In this document: piece after piece, positions 26,720 to 36,093 of the stretch
Layout of the letters: the number at the start of each line of letters is the position of its first letter
Numbering within the stretch: position 1 is the first letter of the stretch
Origin: Janthinobacterium agaricidamnosum NBRC 102515 = DSM 9628
Lineage (GTDB): Bacteria; Pseudomonadota; Gammaproteobacteria; Burkholderiales; Burkholderiaceae_D
DNA length: 64,000 nucleotides
Assembly (NCBI RefSeq): GCF_000723165.1
Contig: NZ_HG322949.1
Coordinates: forward strand, 3,690,893 to 3,754,892
Reading direction: 5' to 3'
Program-made: the position numbers and the translations under genes
Notes under the pieces: model-generated
The model's input: only the letters and a program-made list of their open reading frames with translations
What the model was told of the DNA's origin: nothing
Databases searched by the model: none

Positions 26720-27501
26720 CCCAATTTGTCGAACGGCGCGCCGCGCCCTCGCTGCTCGGTGCGCGCAGCGGCGCTTCGCCGGCCGGCGAAGCGCGCCACG
26801 GCATCACGCTGCTGGATTTGATGCATGAAGGTTTTTACTTGCTGTTCTTGCTGAAAAACGGCAGCGGTCCGGCGCACGAAGAAACATTCTTGGAGCGCAT
26901 CACCAAGTTCCTCGGCAGTTTCGAGCACGACGCCAAGCAGGCCCGTGCCGATGCGCAAGATATCGACGCCGCGAAATATGCGTTTTGCGCGGCGGTCGAT
27001 GAAATCATCCTCGCATCGCCGTTCGCGGTGCGCCAGCAATGGGAACGGCGGCCCTTGCAACTGGTGCTGTTCGGCGACCAGTTGGCCGGCCAGCATTTTT
27101 TCGACCGGCTGGAGGAATTGCGCGCCAAAGGCGCGGTGCGGCTGCAGGCGCTGCAAGTGTTCCATATGTGTTTGCTGCTCGGTTTCCAGGGTAAATATGC
27201 GATCGACGGCGGCGAAAAACTGAACTACCTGAGCGCGCGCCTGGGCGATGAAATCGCCCACATGAAGGGCAAGAGCCGCGGCTTTGCGCCGCGCGCGGAA
27301 CGGCCCGACCAGATCGTCCACAAGCACCGCAGCGACGTGCCCTTATGGGTGGTGTGCAGCGTGTTCGGCTTGCTGGGCCTGTGCACCTACCTTGGCTTGA
27401 AGACACACTTGACGCGCACGACCAGCAACACGCTGGCCGCGTACAGCGACCTGGTCAAGCTGGCGCCGCGGCCGGCGCATTTGACGATCACCTTGCCCTG
27501 A
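26716..27501 (+). CDS. tssL: T6SS inner-membrane protein TssL (DotU family)
   Basis: 261 residues from the ATG at 26716 with an AGGAGCG site. It shows the cytoplasmic hook domain of DotU proteins (LLDLMHEGFYLLFLLKNG, IDAAKYAFCAAVDEIIL, LQALQVFHMCLLLGFQGKY) and one C-terminal TM helix (about 215-235). No peptidoglycan-binding OmpA domain is fused; an OmpA-type protein is encoded next door on the opposite strand instead. TssL joins TssM and TssJ as the membrane anchor of the secretion machine. The frame upstream of 26716 is open to 26602 but overlaps the mini-ORF and lacks a ribosome site. Confidence 0.93.
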   Translation: MTQFVERRAAPSLLGARSGASPAGEARHGITLLDLMHEGFYLLFLLKNGSGPAHEETFLERITKFLGSFEHDAKQARADAQDIDAAKYAFCAAVDEIILASPFAVRQQWERRPLQLVLFGDQLAGQHFFDRLEELRAKGAVRLQALQVFHMCLLLGFQGKYAIDGGEKLNYLSARLGDEIAHMKGKSRGFAPRAERPDQIVHKHRSDVPLWVVCSVFGLLGLCTYLGLKTHLTRTTSNTLAAYSDLVKLAPRPAHLTITLP

Positions 27502-27517
27502 CGCAGTACTGCGCGCA

Positions 27518-28309
27518 CTACTGCGCCACGCGGAATTCGATGCGCCGGTTGCGCGCCCGGCCATCGGCGCTGCCATTGTCGGCCACCGGCCGGTCCGGTC
27601 CCTGCCCCGAGACCAGCACATGGTCGGCGGCGATGCCTTTCGAAGCCAGGTAAGTGCGCACCGCTTCGGCCCTGGCCTGGCTCAGCGCCAGGTTGCTGTC
27701 GCGCAGGCCGCTATTGTCGGTATGGCCGATCACTTCCACCTTTTTATCCTTCAGCTTCAGCAGGACCAGCGCCATGTCGTCGAGGATGGCCAGCCCGGCC
27801 GGCGTGATGCTGGTCTTGCCGATGTCGAATTCGATGATGCGCTGGTCCAGCGCCGCATCGAGCAGGTTTTGCTCCGACGCGCTGACCCGCAAGCCATTGC
27901 TGACGATATAGGTCGGGTTCAGGCTGGTGGCGATATCGCTGGCGATTTGCTGGCGCTGCGCCTCGTTGGCGACCTCGCCGCGCACGCTGACGTTATTACC
28001 GTCGATTTTCAGCTGGCCGCGTGAAATCAGTTTCAGGTTCGGGCCGATCAGCTTTTGCACATGGCCATTCCAGTTCGGCGGCAGGGCCACCGCGCCGATG
28101 CCGATCTGGTCGACCACTTGCTCGCTGCCATACAGTTCGCGCAAGCGGGCCAGTACGGCGGCCTTGGCCGCTTCGTCCGGCACCATGCCGCTGACCAGGA
28201 TCTGGCCCGGTTTCGGCGTGGTCAATACCGGAACTATCACCGGCGCCTGGGCATGGCCCAGCGCGCAAAATAGACTGGCCACGGCGGCCATCGTCAGCTG
28301 TTTCATCAT
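27518..28309 (-). CDS. OmpA-family peptidoglycan-binding protein of the T6SS locus
   Basis: 263 residues from the ATG at 28309 (GGGGA site). A signal peptide (ALGHAQA) is followed by a BON-like region (about 30-140), then an OmpA C-terminal domain with VIGHTDNSGLRDSNLALSQARAEAV and GRARNRRIEF, the diaminopimelate-binding motifs. Known: many T6SS loci encode such an anchor (TagL/TagN-like) to hold the membrane complex in the cell wall when TssL lacks its own domain, as here. It is convergent with tssL (17 bp apart) and follows tagF-tssM on the same strand with a 10 bp gap. Confidence 0.82.
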   Translation of the reverse strand: MMKQLTMAAVASLFCALGHAQAPVIVPVLTTPKPGQILVSGMVPDEAAKAAVLARLRELYGSEQVVDQIGIGAVALPPNWNGHVQKLIGPNLKLISRGQLKIDGNNVSVRGEVANEAQRQQIASDIATSLNPTYIVSNGLRVSASEQNLLDAALDQRIIEFDIGKTSITPAGLAILDDMALVLLKLKDKKVEVIGHTDNSGLRDSNLALSQARAEAVRTYLASKGIAADHVLVSGQGPDRPVADNGSADGRARNRRIEFRVAQ

Positions 28310-28319
28310 CGTCCCCGCT

Positions 28320-29300
28320 TCAGGTAAAAGTGGCGCAAAACAGCGCATGGGCCGACGCCAGCGACAGCTGGTCTTGCGCCAGGCAGGCCGACAGATGCTG
28401 CAGCGCCGGATCGGCGGCGACCTGGTGTTCGACCCACTCCAGCCGGTCGAACACGATTTGCCGTTCGGCGGCGGCGGATGGATCGATCAGCGCTTGCAGC
28501 GCGTGCGGATCGGCGCCGCAAAAGCCGATCACCAGCACCGCGTCGTCCTTGATATCGGTGATGAACAGGACCAGCTCGAAGTCGGCGTGGCGCAGGAATG
28601 GCGCGATCAGGTGCAGCCAGAAACTGGCGGCCAGCAAGCGCGCTTCCGGCGCGCGCGGCAAGGGCAGCACCAGGCTTTTTTCAAGCCGCTGGCTGGCGCT
28701 GTGGCGCACCGGTTCCAGCAGCATGCCCAGGCCCAGCATCAATTGGCGCAGCGTCACCGGAAAGCCCGGCGACGCCAGCATCGTCTGCAAGCCATGCAGC
28801 GTCTGGCTTTCCAGGAAGCCGGCGAAACCGGCCGCGTGAACCGGCGCGCCCGGCGCGATTTCCAGCACATTGGCGGCCAGCGCGTGCAAGGCCGGCCCCG
28901 GATCGTCCTGCGCCAGGATACCGGACGACAGCCGCCCCAGGCGCTGCCACAAGCCAGCCAGCACCAGCGGGGAGCATGGCAGGAAGCCGTCCGGTTCGGC
29001 CACTTCCAGCACGCTCATCGTCATGAAGGGAAAGCGGCGCTGCGACTGGTCGCTGCTGGCGACGATGCGTCCGGCGATGCTGCGCTTGCTGCGCGTGCCG
29101 ACAAAGGCGAAATCGAGCGGCGCCATGGCGTCGTAATTGAGTTTCCAGCGCGGTTCGCTGGTCAGCAAATTCATCACTTCGGCCAGCCATTGATCGAGCA
29201 AGGTGACCAGCGCGATATTGTCGGCCGCCTTGATGAAATCGCTGCGCGCCGGGATTTTGCCGAAATAGCCGATCCGCACCTGCTGCGGCCCGCGCATCAT
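28320..29300 (-). CDS. tagF: T6SS-associated protein TagF
   Basis: 326 residues; the N-terminus RIGYFGKIPARSDFIK is the TagF hallmark, followed by LDQWLAEVM and later FWLHLIAPFLRHADFELVLFITD. In Pseudomonas TagF is a post-translational repressor of T6SS firing, linked to the Fha1/PpkA phosphorylation pathway; no ppkA or pppA is in view. The start overlaps the tssM stop by 4 nt (ATGA), so the two are coupled. Length is somewhat greater than minimal TagF (about 220). Confidence 0.9.
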   Translation of the reverse strand: MMRGPQQVRIGYFGKIPARSDFIKAADNIALVTLLDQWLAEVMNLLTSEPRWKLNYDAMAPLDFAFVGTRSKRSIAGRIVASSDQSQRRFPFMTMSVLEVAEPDGFLPCSPLVLAGLWQRLGRLSSGILAQDDPGPALHALAANVLEIAPGAPVHAAGFAGFLESQTLHGLQTMLASPGFPVTLRQLMLGLGMLLEPVRHSASQRLEKSLVLPLPRAPEARLLAASFWLHLIAPFLRHADFELVLFITDIKDDAVLVIGFCGADPHALQALIDPSAAAERQIVFDRLEWVEHQVAADPALQHLSACLAQDQLSLASAHALFCATFT

Positions 29301-32300
29301 TTGGCCGCTCCGCTCTCGGCAGCCGCGGCCACCACCGCAGCGACAGACACGGGCTGCGCGCTCTTGCCGACGATGACATCCGGCAGCGTCATGCCGCGAA
29401 AGCCCTGGCCCTGGCCCTGGCCCTGCCCGGCGCCATCGCCGACCGCGGCGGCGCCGGCCTCCGGGCTGCTGGTGATTTTCAGGTCGAAGGCCACCGAGGT
29501 ATCGCCCTTGCTCCAGCGCAGTTCAAATACGCCGCCGTCCTTGCGCTTCTTGGCCGCCGCGTCGATCATGCGTTTCAGGCCGAACGGGCCTGGTTCGTTG
29601 AACAATTCCACGCTGCGCCCGTCGGCGCTCAGCGCGCTGATGCGCGCGCCGGGAACACCTTGGGGACTCGGGTGCACCATATTGGTCCATTGCACCGGCG
29701 TGCCGTCGCCGTGCTTGTAGCGCAGTTGCTGGCCGTCGATCTCGACCGTGTATTCCTGGGTGCCGGGGGCCGGCGCCGGCAGGATCTGGAACACCGTCTG
29801 CGCCGCCGCCGACGCGCTGGCCACGCCGCCGGCCGCCAAGGGCGCGATCCAGCCCGGGAAACGCGCCACCACTTGCGGACTCAGCGTGATACCCATGTCG
29901 GCCCAGGTGCGCGCCGCCAGCATATCGCCGCGCCGCACCACCAGCGGCCCCATCGACGCATTGACGAATTTGGCGACCTGCCCTTCCGGCCCGAACAACT
30001 GGCCGATCTCGGCGCTGCTGGCTTCGATACCCGCTTTCGGCGCAAATGGATATTTATTGGCCAGCGTTTGCTGGAACGGCTGATATACCTGGGCGCTCCA
30101 GGTCTTGTTGACTTCCGCCTCGGCCGGCGCGACGATCACCGCGAACGTCTGCATCAGCGGGCGCACCAGGATCGGCCGCAGCGCCAGTTTCTGGCTATCG
30201 CTCATGCCGGTCAGCATTTGCTCATCGATGAATTTCAACGCGTCGGCCAACTCCGAACCGCTGCCTTCCAGCGTTTGCTGCATGAATTGCTTGGCGCCGG
30301 GGCCGGCGTCGCCCTGGTTCTTCAACTGGTTCAAGCGGCTGCGCAATTTCGACAGCGTTTCCATGTAGGCCCGCAGCAGCGACGCCTGCTTATCCTGGCT
30401 GGCCACCAGCTTGCCGACGCCGGCAAATTCCCGGCCCACCGGCCCCATCGGGCGGGCCGGATCGAGCTGGCTGTTCAGGCTGGCGCCGACATCCGCAGCA
30501 AGCGGCGCCGGCGTGCGGCGCAGCACGGTTTCCTTGAACCATTTGACGAAGCCGCCCTCCACCTTGCGCAACCCGGCATTGGCCAGCCCCGGATTGTCCC
30601 ACGAGGTTTCCTGGTAAATCGTCGTGAAGATCTTGGCGATCGGCGACGACAGCGGATCGCCGAGCCGGTTCATCGCCACCACCGCCCCATCGAAACCGTT
30701 CAAGTCGCTGATGGCGACGCCCTGCACGAATTTCTGCCATTCCTTCGCATAATCGGCCTGGTATAAATCGACCAGCCCTTTCTGGATTTGCTCCGGGCTG
30801 CCTTCCAGCGTCAAGTCATCGGTGGTGGCGGTTTTCAAGACCCAGTCGGCGCTGTGCAATTCGCGGTTGGACGCCTCCCTGAAGGACTTTTCGATGAATT
30901 TTTCCCACGCGCCGCGGGTAAACGTGCCGGGCAGCGCGTAGCTGCCGACCACCAGCGCCTGGTCCGCCTCGCCGACAATCCGCGCCACCGTCACCGACGG
31001 GAAGCGGGTCGCGGCGCGCGCCTTGATGTCGGCGTAAATCCGGTCGCGGGCCGGCATGCCGCGCACCACCCGGCGCAGGTTGTCGCGCGCCTGGTCGACC
31101 AGCGCCAGCTTCTGTTCGATCCGTGGCCACGACGGATCGCCGAGCTGGGACAAATAAAACGTCATCAGGCGTTCGGCGCTGCGTATCATTTGCTCGCGCG
31201 GCATCGTCCCGCGATTGCTGTCCAGCCAGCCGCGCCAGAAACGCGTCATCTGGTCGTTCAAATGGCTGGCTTCGGCATGCGATTGATCGGCCAGCATCAG
31301 ATAGGTTTTCAGCGCATTGTAGGCATCCTCGACATTCGCCGGCGACGCTTCCAGATAGGTGCGCCGGGCTGGCGGCGCGTCGGTCGCGGCGGCGCGCCCG
31401 CCCGTTGCGGGCGCCGCTGGCTGGGCTTGCAGCTGGTCGGCGTTGGCGTTCATGTCGGCCAGCAGCGTTTCCAGCTTACTCACCACCGGCAGCAGCATCA
31501 CTTGCCGCGCACCGGAAAAATACTCTTCGCGCAGTTTGCGCTCCAATAATTCGCCCTGGTACAAGCCCATGCGCAGGGACCATGGCCGGTCGCTACGGTA
31601 TTTGTCCAGTTGCTCGATGCGGTCTTGCAAGATTTCCAGCGCGTCCAGCCGAGATTGCAGATCCAGCGTCTTGTCTTGCATGCGCACCACTGTATCGAGG
31701 TCGGCCTGGACATTCGACACCAGTTGCCGGTTGCCCAGGTAGGACCAGCTCCAGCCGCCCAGGCAGCCGCCCAGTATCAGCACGGCGCCGAAAAACACCG
31801 CGTACTTGAATTGCACCTTGTGCTTGCTGGCATAACTCGACACCAGATCCTTGTCGGCGAAAATCACCTTGCGGAACAGTTCGAGCAAGAAGTAGCCGTG
31901 CTGCGCGCCGCGCGACTCGGCCGCGCCCGCTTCCAGGTGCAAGTCGAAACGCTGCGCGATCTGCTTCGACGACGCACTGACCGGCAAGCCTTCCTGCAAC
32001 GCGCTGGTGAAATAAAAGCCGCGAAACACTGGCTGGAACTGGAACGGATTTTCTTCAAACAAGGTGGCGATGAAGGCGCGCAGCGGCGTGCGGATACTGG
32101 AAAACTCCAGCGGGAAAGTAAATACGCCGGGCGCCATCTTGCCCGTGTGGCGGTGCGCCATATTGGCCAGGCTCATTTCAGTCAGGCCGGCATGCAGCTC
32201 ATCGAAACTCTGGTCGAAAAAAGCCAGCAGTTCACTGGCCGGCACCTTGCGTTTATACGGCATCGTGGCGCCCCACACGCGTTCGCGCTCGCTTCGTTCG

Positions 32301-33109
32301 GCACTGTCGAAAAACGCGCTGAAACCGGAAATCAGATCGGACTTGGTGAACACGATATACAGCGGCGCAAACACTTCCAGCCGCTCGATCACGTCTTGCA
32401 CGCGCTTGCGCAAGCTGCGCGCCAGCTGCATGCCTAGGTCGGGATTGTCGCCGCCCAGTTCGGCGATGCTGACCGCGATGATGATGCCGTTGACCGGCGC
32501 CTTCTTGCGGTATTTTTTGAGCAAATCGAGAAAGCCGTACCATTCGCCGCGATGTTCGTCGAGCACCGAATAGCGGCCTGCCGTGTCCAGCAAAATGCCG
32601 TCGGCGGTAAAGAACCAGTCGCAATTGCGGGTGCCGCCCACGCCTTGCACAATCTTGCTGTCAGCGAAGGGAAATTGCAGACCGGAATTGACGATCGCGC
32701 TGCTCTTGCCGGCCGCCGGGTTGCCGATGATCATATACCACGGCAATTCATACAAGGCGCCGGCGCCCGAAGCCTGGCCCAGCCTGGAGGTCTTGATGGT
32801 GTCGATGGCTTTCAGCATGGTGCTGCGGATGGCTTGCAACTCTTCGCGCCCGGTGCCATCCACCTGTGCCGACGGCGGCTGGCTGACGATGGCCTGGTCC
32901 AGCCCCTGGGCGTCGCGGCGGGCCTTGCGGCGCCGCCAATACCAGGCCAGCAGCCAGACCGCTGCGGCCAGCGCCAGCCCGGCCAGCGCCCAGGCCAGCG
33001 CAAGTTCCAGCAATTCCGCGCCGAGATACAACATGATTGCCAGCACCACAAAACCGAGGATGGTCAGGCTGCGTTTGTCGGTCAGGAAATGCCAGATTTT
33101 TCGTATCAT
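29297..33109 (-). CDS. tssM: T6SS membrane component TssM (IcmF family)
   Basis: 1270 residues. Two N-terminal TM helices (about 15-60), a cytoplasmic GTPase-like domain with Walker A GNPAAGKSS (about 130-138), a third TM helix (about 420-440: VLILGGCLGGWSW), then a long periplasmic region to the C-terminus ending in Ala/Gly repeats (GQGQGQGQG). The NTP-binding motif is intact. TssM spans the inner membrane and binds TssL and TssJ. A 4 nt overlap with tagF. High-GC backbone codon use shows the locus is resident rather than part of the island. Confidence 0.96.
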   Translation of the reverse strand: MIRKIWHFLTDKRSLTILGFVVLAIMLYLGAELLELALAWALAGLALAAAVWLLAWYWRRRKARRDAQGLDQAIVSQPPSAQVDGTGREELQAIRSTMLKAIDTIKTSRLGQASGAGALYELPWYMIIGNPAAGKSSAIVNSGLQFPFADSKIVQGVGGTRNCDWFFTADGILLDTAGRYSVLDEHRGEWYGFLDLLKKYRKKAPVNGIIIAVSIAELGGDNPDLGMQLARSLRKRVQDVIERLEVFAPLYIVFTKSDLISGFSAFFDSAERSERERVWGATMPYKRKVPASELLAFFDQSFDELHAGLTEMSLANMAHRHTGKMAPGVFTFPLEFSSIRTPLRAFIATLFEENPFQFQPVFRGFYFTSALQEGLPVSASSKQIAQRFDLHLEAGAAESRGAQHGYFLLELFRKVIFADKDLVSSYASKHKVQFKYAVFFGAVLILGGCLGGWSWSYLGNRQLVSNVQADLDTVVRMQDKTLDLQSRLDALEILQDRIEQLDKYRSDRPWSLRMGLYQGELLERKLREEYFSGARQVMLLPVVSKLETLLADMNANADQLQAQPAAPATGGRAAATDAPPARRTYLEASPANVEDAYNALKTYLMLADQSHAEASHLNDQMTRFWRGWLDSNRGTMPREQMIRSAERLMTFYLSQLGDPSWPRIEQKLALVDQARDNLRRVVRGMPARDRIYADIKARAATRFPSVTVARIVGEADQALVVGSYALPGTFTRGAWEKFIEKSFREASNRELHSADWVLKTATTDDLTLEGSPEQIQKGLVDLYQADYAKEWQKFVQGVAISDLNGFDGAVVAMNRLGDPLSSPIAKIFTTIYQETSWDNPGLANAGLRKVEGGFVKWFKETVLRRTPAPLAADVGASLNSQLDPARPMGPVGREFAGVGKLVASQDKQASLLRAYMETLSKLRSRLNQLKNQGDAGPGAKQFMQQTLEGSGSELADALKFIDEQMLTGMSDSQKLALRPILVRPLMQTFAVIVAPAEAEVNKTWSAQVYQPFQQTLANKYPFAPKAGIEASSAEIGQLFGPEGQVAKFVNASMGPLVVRRGDMLAARTWADMGITLSPQVVARFPGWIAPLAAGGVASASAAAQTVFQILPAPAPGTQEYTVEIDGQQLRYKHGDGTPVQWTNMVHPSPQGVPGARISALSADGRSVELFNEPGPFGLKRMIDAAAKKRKDGGVFELRWSKGDTSVAFDLKITSSPEAGAAAVGDGAGQGQGQGQGFRGMTLPDVIVGKSAQPVSVAAVVAAAAESGAAK

Positions 33110-33330
33110 GGGGTAGGCAGGGTAAGGTCAACGGCAGGAATCAGGCTGGAACACCAGGTTCAGGCAATGTTGACACCAATAAAGCGCTGCTTTCTTGAGA
33201 TGAAACAAGCATTTGGCAGTGCAAGATTTCCTCACTTACATAGCCACATTGATACTGGTCAATCTCCCTGTCACTGGCGTCAAGCACATGCCGCGCGCGC
33301 ACTAGAATGGCTACGCGCGATGAGGGCAAG
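33110..33330. other. Gap between tssM and the M15 peptidase gene
   Basis: About 220 bp holding the tssM promoter region. No gene or strong hairpin seen. Confidence 0.4.
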
Positions 33331-34089
33331 CTATCTGGAACGCGGCATCATCGCGCGCCCCTTCTGCAATTTGCGCAATTCAATATGGCCGAAATCCCTG
33401 ATCGACCAGCGTCCGCCCCACTGCAAGCCGGCCGCTTCGGCCAGCCCGCCATACAGCCGGTAGCCGCGCATGGTCCATGGATCTTTTTCAGACATCAGCA
33501 ATTGTCCGTGACGCAGGAAAGCGCAATCGGCGGCCAGGCCGTACTGGTGGTAACTCTGGAATGCGGCGGCGCCGGTGACGCCACTGCCGCGTGTAGCAAG
33601 CAACTGTTGCCTGAACGGACTGCGATAGCCTTCCAGCAAAACCATGTCATAACCGTGGACTTCCTTCATGATCTTGAATACCAACAAAAGGCGCTGTTCA
33701 AAATCATGATCGAGCAATTGCCAGTTGCGATTCGCTTCAAGCAGCCTGGGCAATACCGGCGCCGGCGTCCTTTCAAGACGCCAGTCCAGGTCGGCGAAAA
33801 ATCGCCGCGGCGGCGATGGCGGCGGCGCCAGTGGCGCTTCTTGTACCTCTTGCGCTTGCGGCAACGGGCGCAGAGTCCGTGCCTGATCGATGCTGCCGTG
33901 CCATTGCCAGGCCAGGATAACCACAGTACCGACAAGCAACATCAAACACTGCCAGCGCGTGGCTCGTTGCGGGCGCAAGCCCAGATTGACCATCGCGCAC
34001 CGTGCCGCAAAGCGGCCGGCAGGCGACAGCAACAGCCAGCCGAAAAAAGCGGCGGCCAGCACATACATCAGGATCAGCACAGTCAGCAC
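33331..34089 (-). CDS. M15-family peptidoglycan peptidase, TagX-like
   Basis: 252 residues. Two N-terminal hydrophobic helices (about 1-23 and 45-62) anchor it, then a D-Ala-D-Ala peptidase/endopeptidase domain with SYHQYGLAADCAF (zinc His and Asp) and IRDFGHIEL (catalytic region and His). Known: TagX of Acinetobacter is a membrane M15 L,D-endopeptidase needed to open the wall for T6SS assembly. It sits next to tssM on the same strand, 220 bp upstream, which supports that role. Alternative: a general cell-wall recycling peptidase. Confidence 0.78.
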   Translation of the reverse strand: MLTVLILMYVLAAAFFGWLLLSPAGRFAARCAMVNLGLRPQRATRWQCLMLLVGTVVILAWQWHGSIDQARTLRPLPQAQEVQEAPLAPPPSPPRRFFADLDWRLERTPAPVLPRLLEANRNWQLLDHDFEQRLLLVFKIMKEVHGYDMVLLEGYRSPFRQQLLATRGSGVTGAAAFQSYHQYGLAADCAFLRHGQLLMSEKDPWTMRGYRLYGGLAEAAGLQWGGRWSIRDFGHIELRKLQKGRAMMPRSR

Positions 34090-34188
34090 GCGGCGCTCCG
34101 CTATCGCTTAAGGATTGCTTCATCGTAGGCCGATTACACAGTCGCATGAAACGCCACATCAAATCCGATCCAGTTTGGAGGTGATATT

Positions 34189-34884
34189 TTGCAATCGTTT
34201 AAAGACAAGGCGCCGCGCCACGGCGGTCCCGACTTGCTGGCCGGCGGCGGCAAACATCAGCGCCCGGCCTCGGAAGGCAACCGCATCCTGGCCAATCTGG
34301 AACATGGCCCCGGCCTGATTCCCGGCACCGCGGCGATCCGCTACCGGCCCGGCCGCACCGCGCTATTGAGCGCCGGCGTGTTATTGATGCTGGGCGTGGT
34401 GAGCTGGCTGTCTTACCAGCAAGCGGTGGCGCCAACGCCGCTGGTACTGGCCAGCACGCCGCTACGCGATGCCCGGCCCTCGCCTGCCCCGGTGCCTGCG
34501 CCGACAGCGGAGCCAGAGGTGCAGGCGGCCGCGATCATCAATGAAACGCCGCCGGCAAGAGCGGCAACGCCGGCAAAAGCCGCGCCAGCGCCAGTGAAAG
34601 TGGCGCCATCGGCCGCCCCCGCGGCACGGCCATCGCCGCCATTGCCGGCCAGACGCGGCGGCGCGGCGCCCGACAGCGACGTCGCGCTGCTATCGGCGAT
34701 GGTGGCGCACGCCAACGGCCAGCCGCCGCCAGAAGGAAGCAAACGCGACGTGGTGCTGCGCAAGGGGGACGAAAGCACCGAGTCGCTGTTACAGCGCTGC
34801 AAGGAACTCGGCTTGATCGAGGGCATGTTGTGCCGCTCGCGCATCTGCGCCGGCCGCTGGGATAGCGACCTGGCTTGCCGCTGA
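34189..34884 (+). CDS. Single-pass membrane protein with Pro/Ala-rich periplasmic stalk
   Basis: 231 residues, not recognised. The start is a TTG at 34189 with an unusually strong Shine-Dalgarno (GGAGGTGAT at 34177-34185). A cytoplasmic N-terminus (about 1-60) is followed by one TM helix (about 61-80), a Pro/Ala-rich stalk (80-165) and a conserved-looking small C-terminal domain with three Cys (LLQRCKELGLIEGMLCRSRICAGRW). It is divergent from the M15 peptidase gene (100 bp). The perfect ribosome site paired with a weak start codon suggests tuned expression. Possibly a T6SS accessory protein. Confidence 0.6.
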   Translation: MQSFKDKAPRHGGPDLLAGGGKHQRPASEGNRILANLEHGPGLIPGTAAIRYRPGRTALLSAGVLLMLGVVSWLSYQQAVAPTPLVLASTPLRDARPSPAPVPAPTAEPEVQAAAIINETPPARAATPAKAAPAPVKVAPSAAPAARPSPPLPARRGGAAPDSDVALLSAMVAHANGQPPPEGSKRDVVLRKGDESTESLLQRCKELGLIEGMLCRSRICAGRWDSDLACR

Positions 34885-34891
34885 GCGTGCT

Positions 34892-35677
34892 TCAGAGGGC
34901 GGCCGGCACGGACGCCAGTTGCCCTTGTAAAAAATTAGCCATCAGCGCCAGCAGCGCGTCGGGCTGTTCCTGGTGCGGCGCATGGCCGCACTTTTCGATC
35001 ATTACGGGGGTGGCGTTCAAGGCCAGCCGGGAAATCGTATCGACTTGCGCGGCAGAACCGTATTGATCTTCGTTGCCCTGCACCACCAACGCGGGACAGA
35101 CGATCGATGGCAGCAGGTATTCGATATTCCAGAATTGAAAACCAAAGGTTTGCCAGGTCAGCGACCACGCCTTGAACAGGGTTTCGGTCTTGTCGCCATG
35201 ATATTTTTCCAGCGCGCGCAGCTTGCCGGCGTCGAAGGCGGCATCGGCCGCGCGGATGCCGGCCAGCGTTTCCGCTTCGACAAATACGTGGGCCGCTTCG
35301 GTAATCACGCCACGCAGGCGCGGCGGCCGTTCGGCGGCATGGATCAGCGCGATGCTGCCGCCGTCGGAATGGCCGATCAAGAAATATTCCCTGCCCGGCA
35401 GCACATGTTCCAGCAGCGCCGGCAATTCGCGCAAGGCGTAATCGTGCAGATAATGAATATTGCGGCCGGCCGTCAGCGCCGATGACTGGCCATAACCGTG
35501 GCGGTCATACACCAGCCCGGCGCAACCGGTGGCCTGGCACAACCGCGCCGGAAAGTCCTGCCACATGGCGGTACAGCCCAACCCTTCGTGCAAGAACACC
35601 AGCCAAGGTTGCCCCGGCTGGCCTTCTATCAATTGGTAATGAATCGCTTGCGTCGCATCCAGGGTCAAAATAGGCAT
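34892..35677 (-). CDS. Alpha/beta hydrolase
   Basis: 261 residues with a complete catalytic triad: nucleophile elbow GHSDGG (Ser about 104), GNEDQYG (Asp about 210) and KCGHAPHQEQP (His about 238); the oxyanion-hole region is FLHEGLGC. This is the small-molecule esterase/lipase type (MhpC-like); substrate cannot be told. It ends 8 bp from the stop of the convergent membrane-protein gene, marking the right border of the T6SS block. Confidence 0.85.
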   Translation of the reverse strand: MPILTLDATQAIHYQLIEGQPGQPWLVFLHEGLGCTAMWQDFPARLCQATGCAGLVYDRHGYGQSSALTAGRNIHYLHDYALRELPALLEHVLPGREYFLIGHSDGGSIALIHAAERPPRLRGVITEAAHVFVEAETLAGIRAADAAFDAGKLRALEKYHGDKTETLFKAWSLTWQTFGFQFWNIEYLLPSIVCPALVVQGNEDQYGSAAQVDTISRLALNATPVMIEKCGHAPHQEQPDALLALMANFLQGQLASVPAAL

Positions 35678-36093
35678 GGGTCGAGAGCTGCATCAATGTG
35701 GCGATACCCTTATTGTGCCATTGCTGGATACAACACGCCGTTTATTCCGGCCGCAACGGCAAGCACATGCGCAAAACACAAGCCGTCCCGGTGCTGTCGA
35801 GCAAACTCCTGCCCGGTCGCGACCAGCGCGGCTTCGCGGTCAGTTCGGCAACTAAATAACGCCGTGAAATTGAGTCTGCACACTGCTTGCGGCAGCGCAA
35901 ATCGACTGCGCAAAAGCCGCGTGCCAAGCCACTTCTTTAACGTTCGGCGTCCTAGAATCAGTCATTATTTTTCGCCGGCCGGGTTCGGGGAAAAATATAG
36001 CAATCCTCATCGGCTGGGCATTACAGGACGGGGCGTACGGCATCCCGACGACAGGCGGAGCACATCACAAGCATCTCAAGCGAGGTTATCATC
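35678..36093. other. Gap with a possible frameshifted small gene
   Basis: No intact gene. On the minus strand a 37-codon frame starts at ATG 35965 and stops at 35852, and a second, overlapping frame with coding-like composition continues to 35710. One base change near 35855 would join them into a gene of about 90 codons. No family recognised. Confidence 0.3.
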
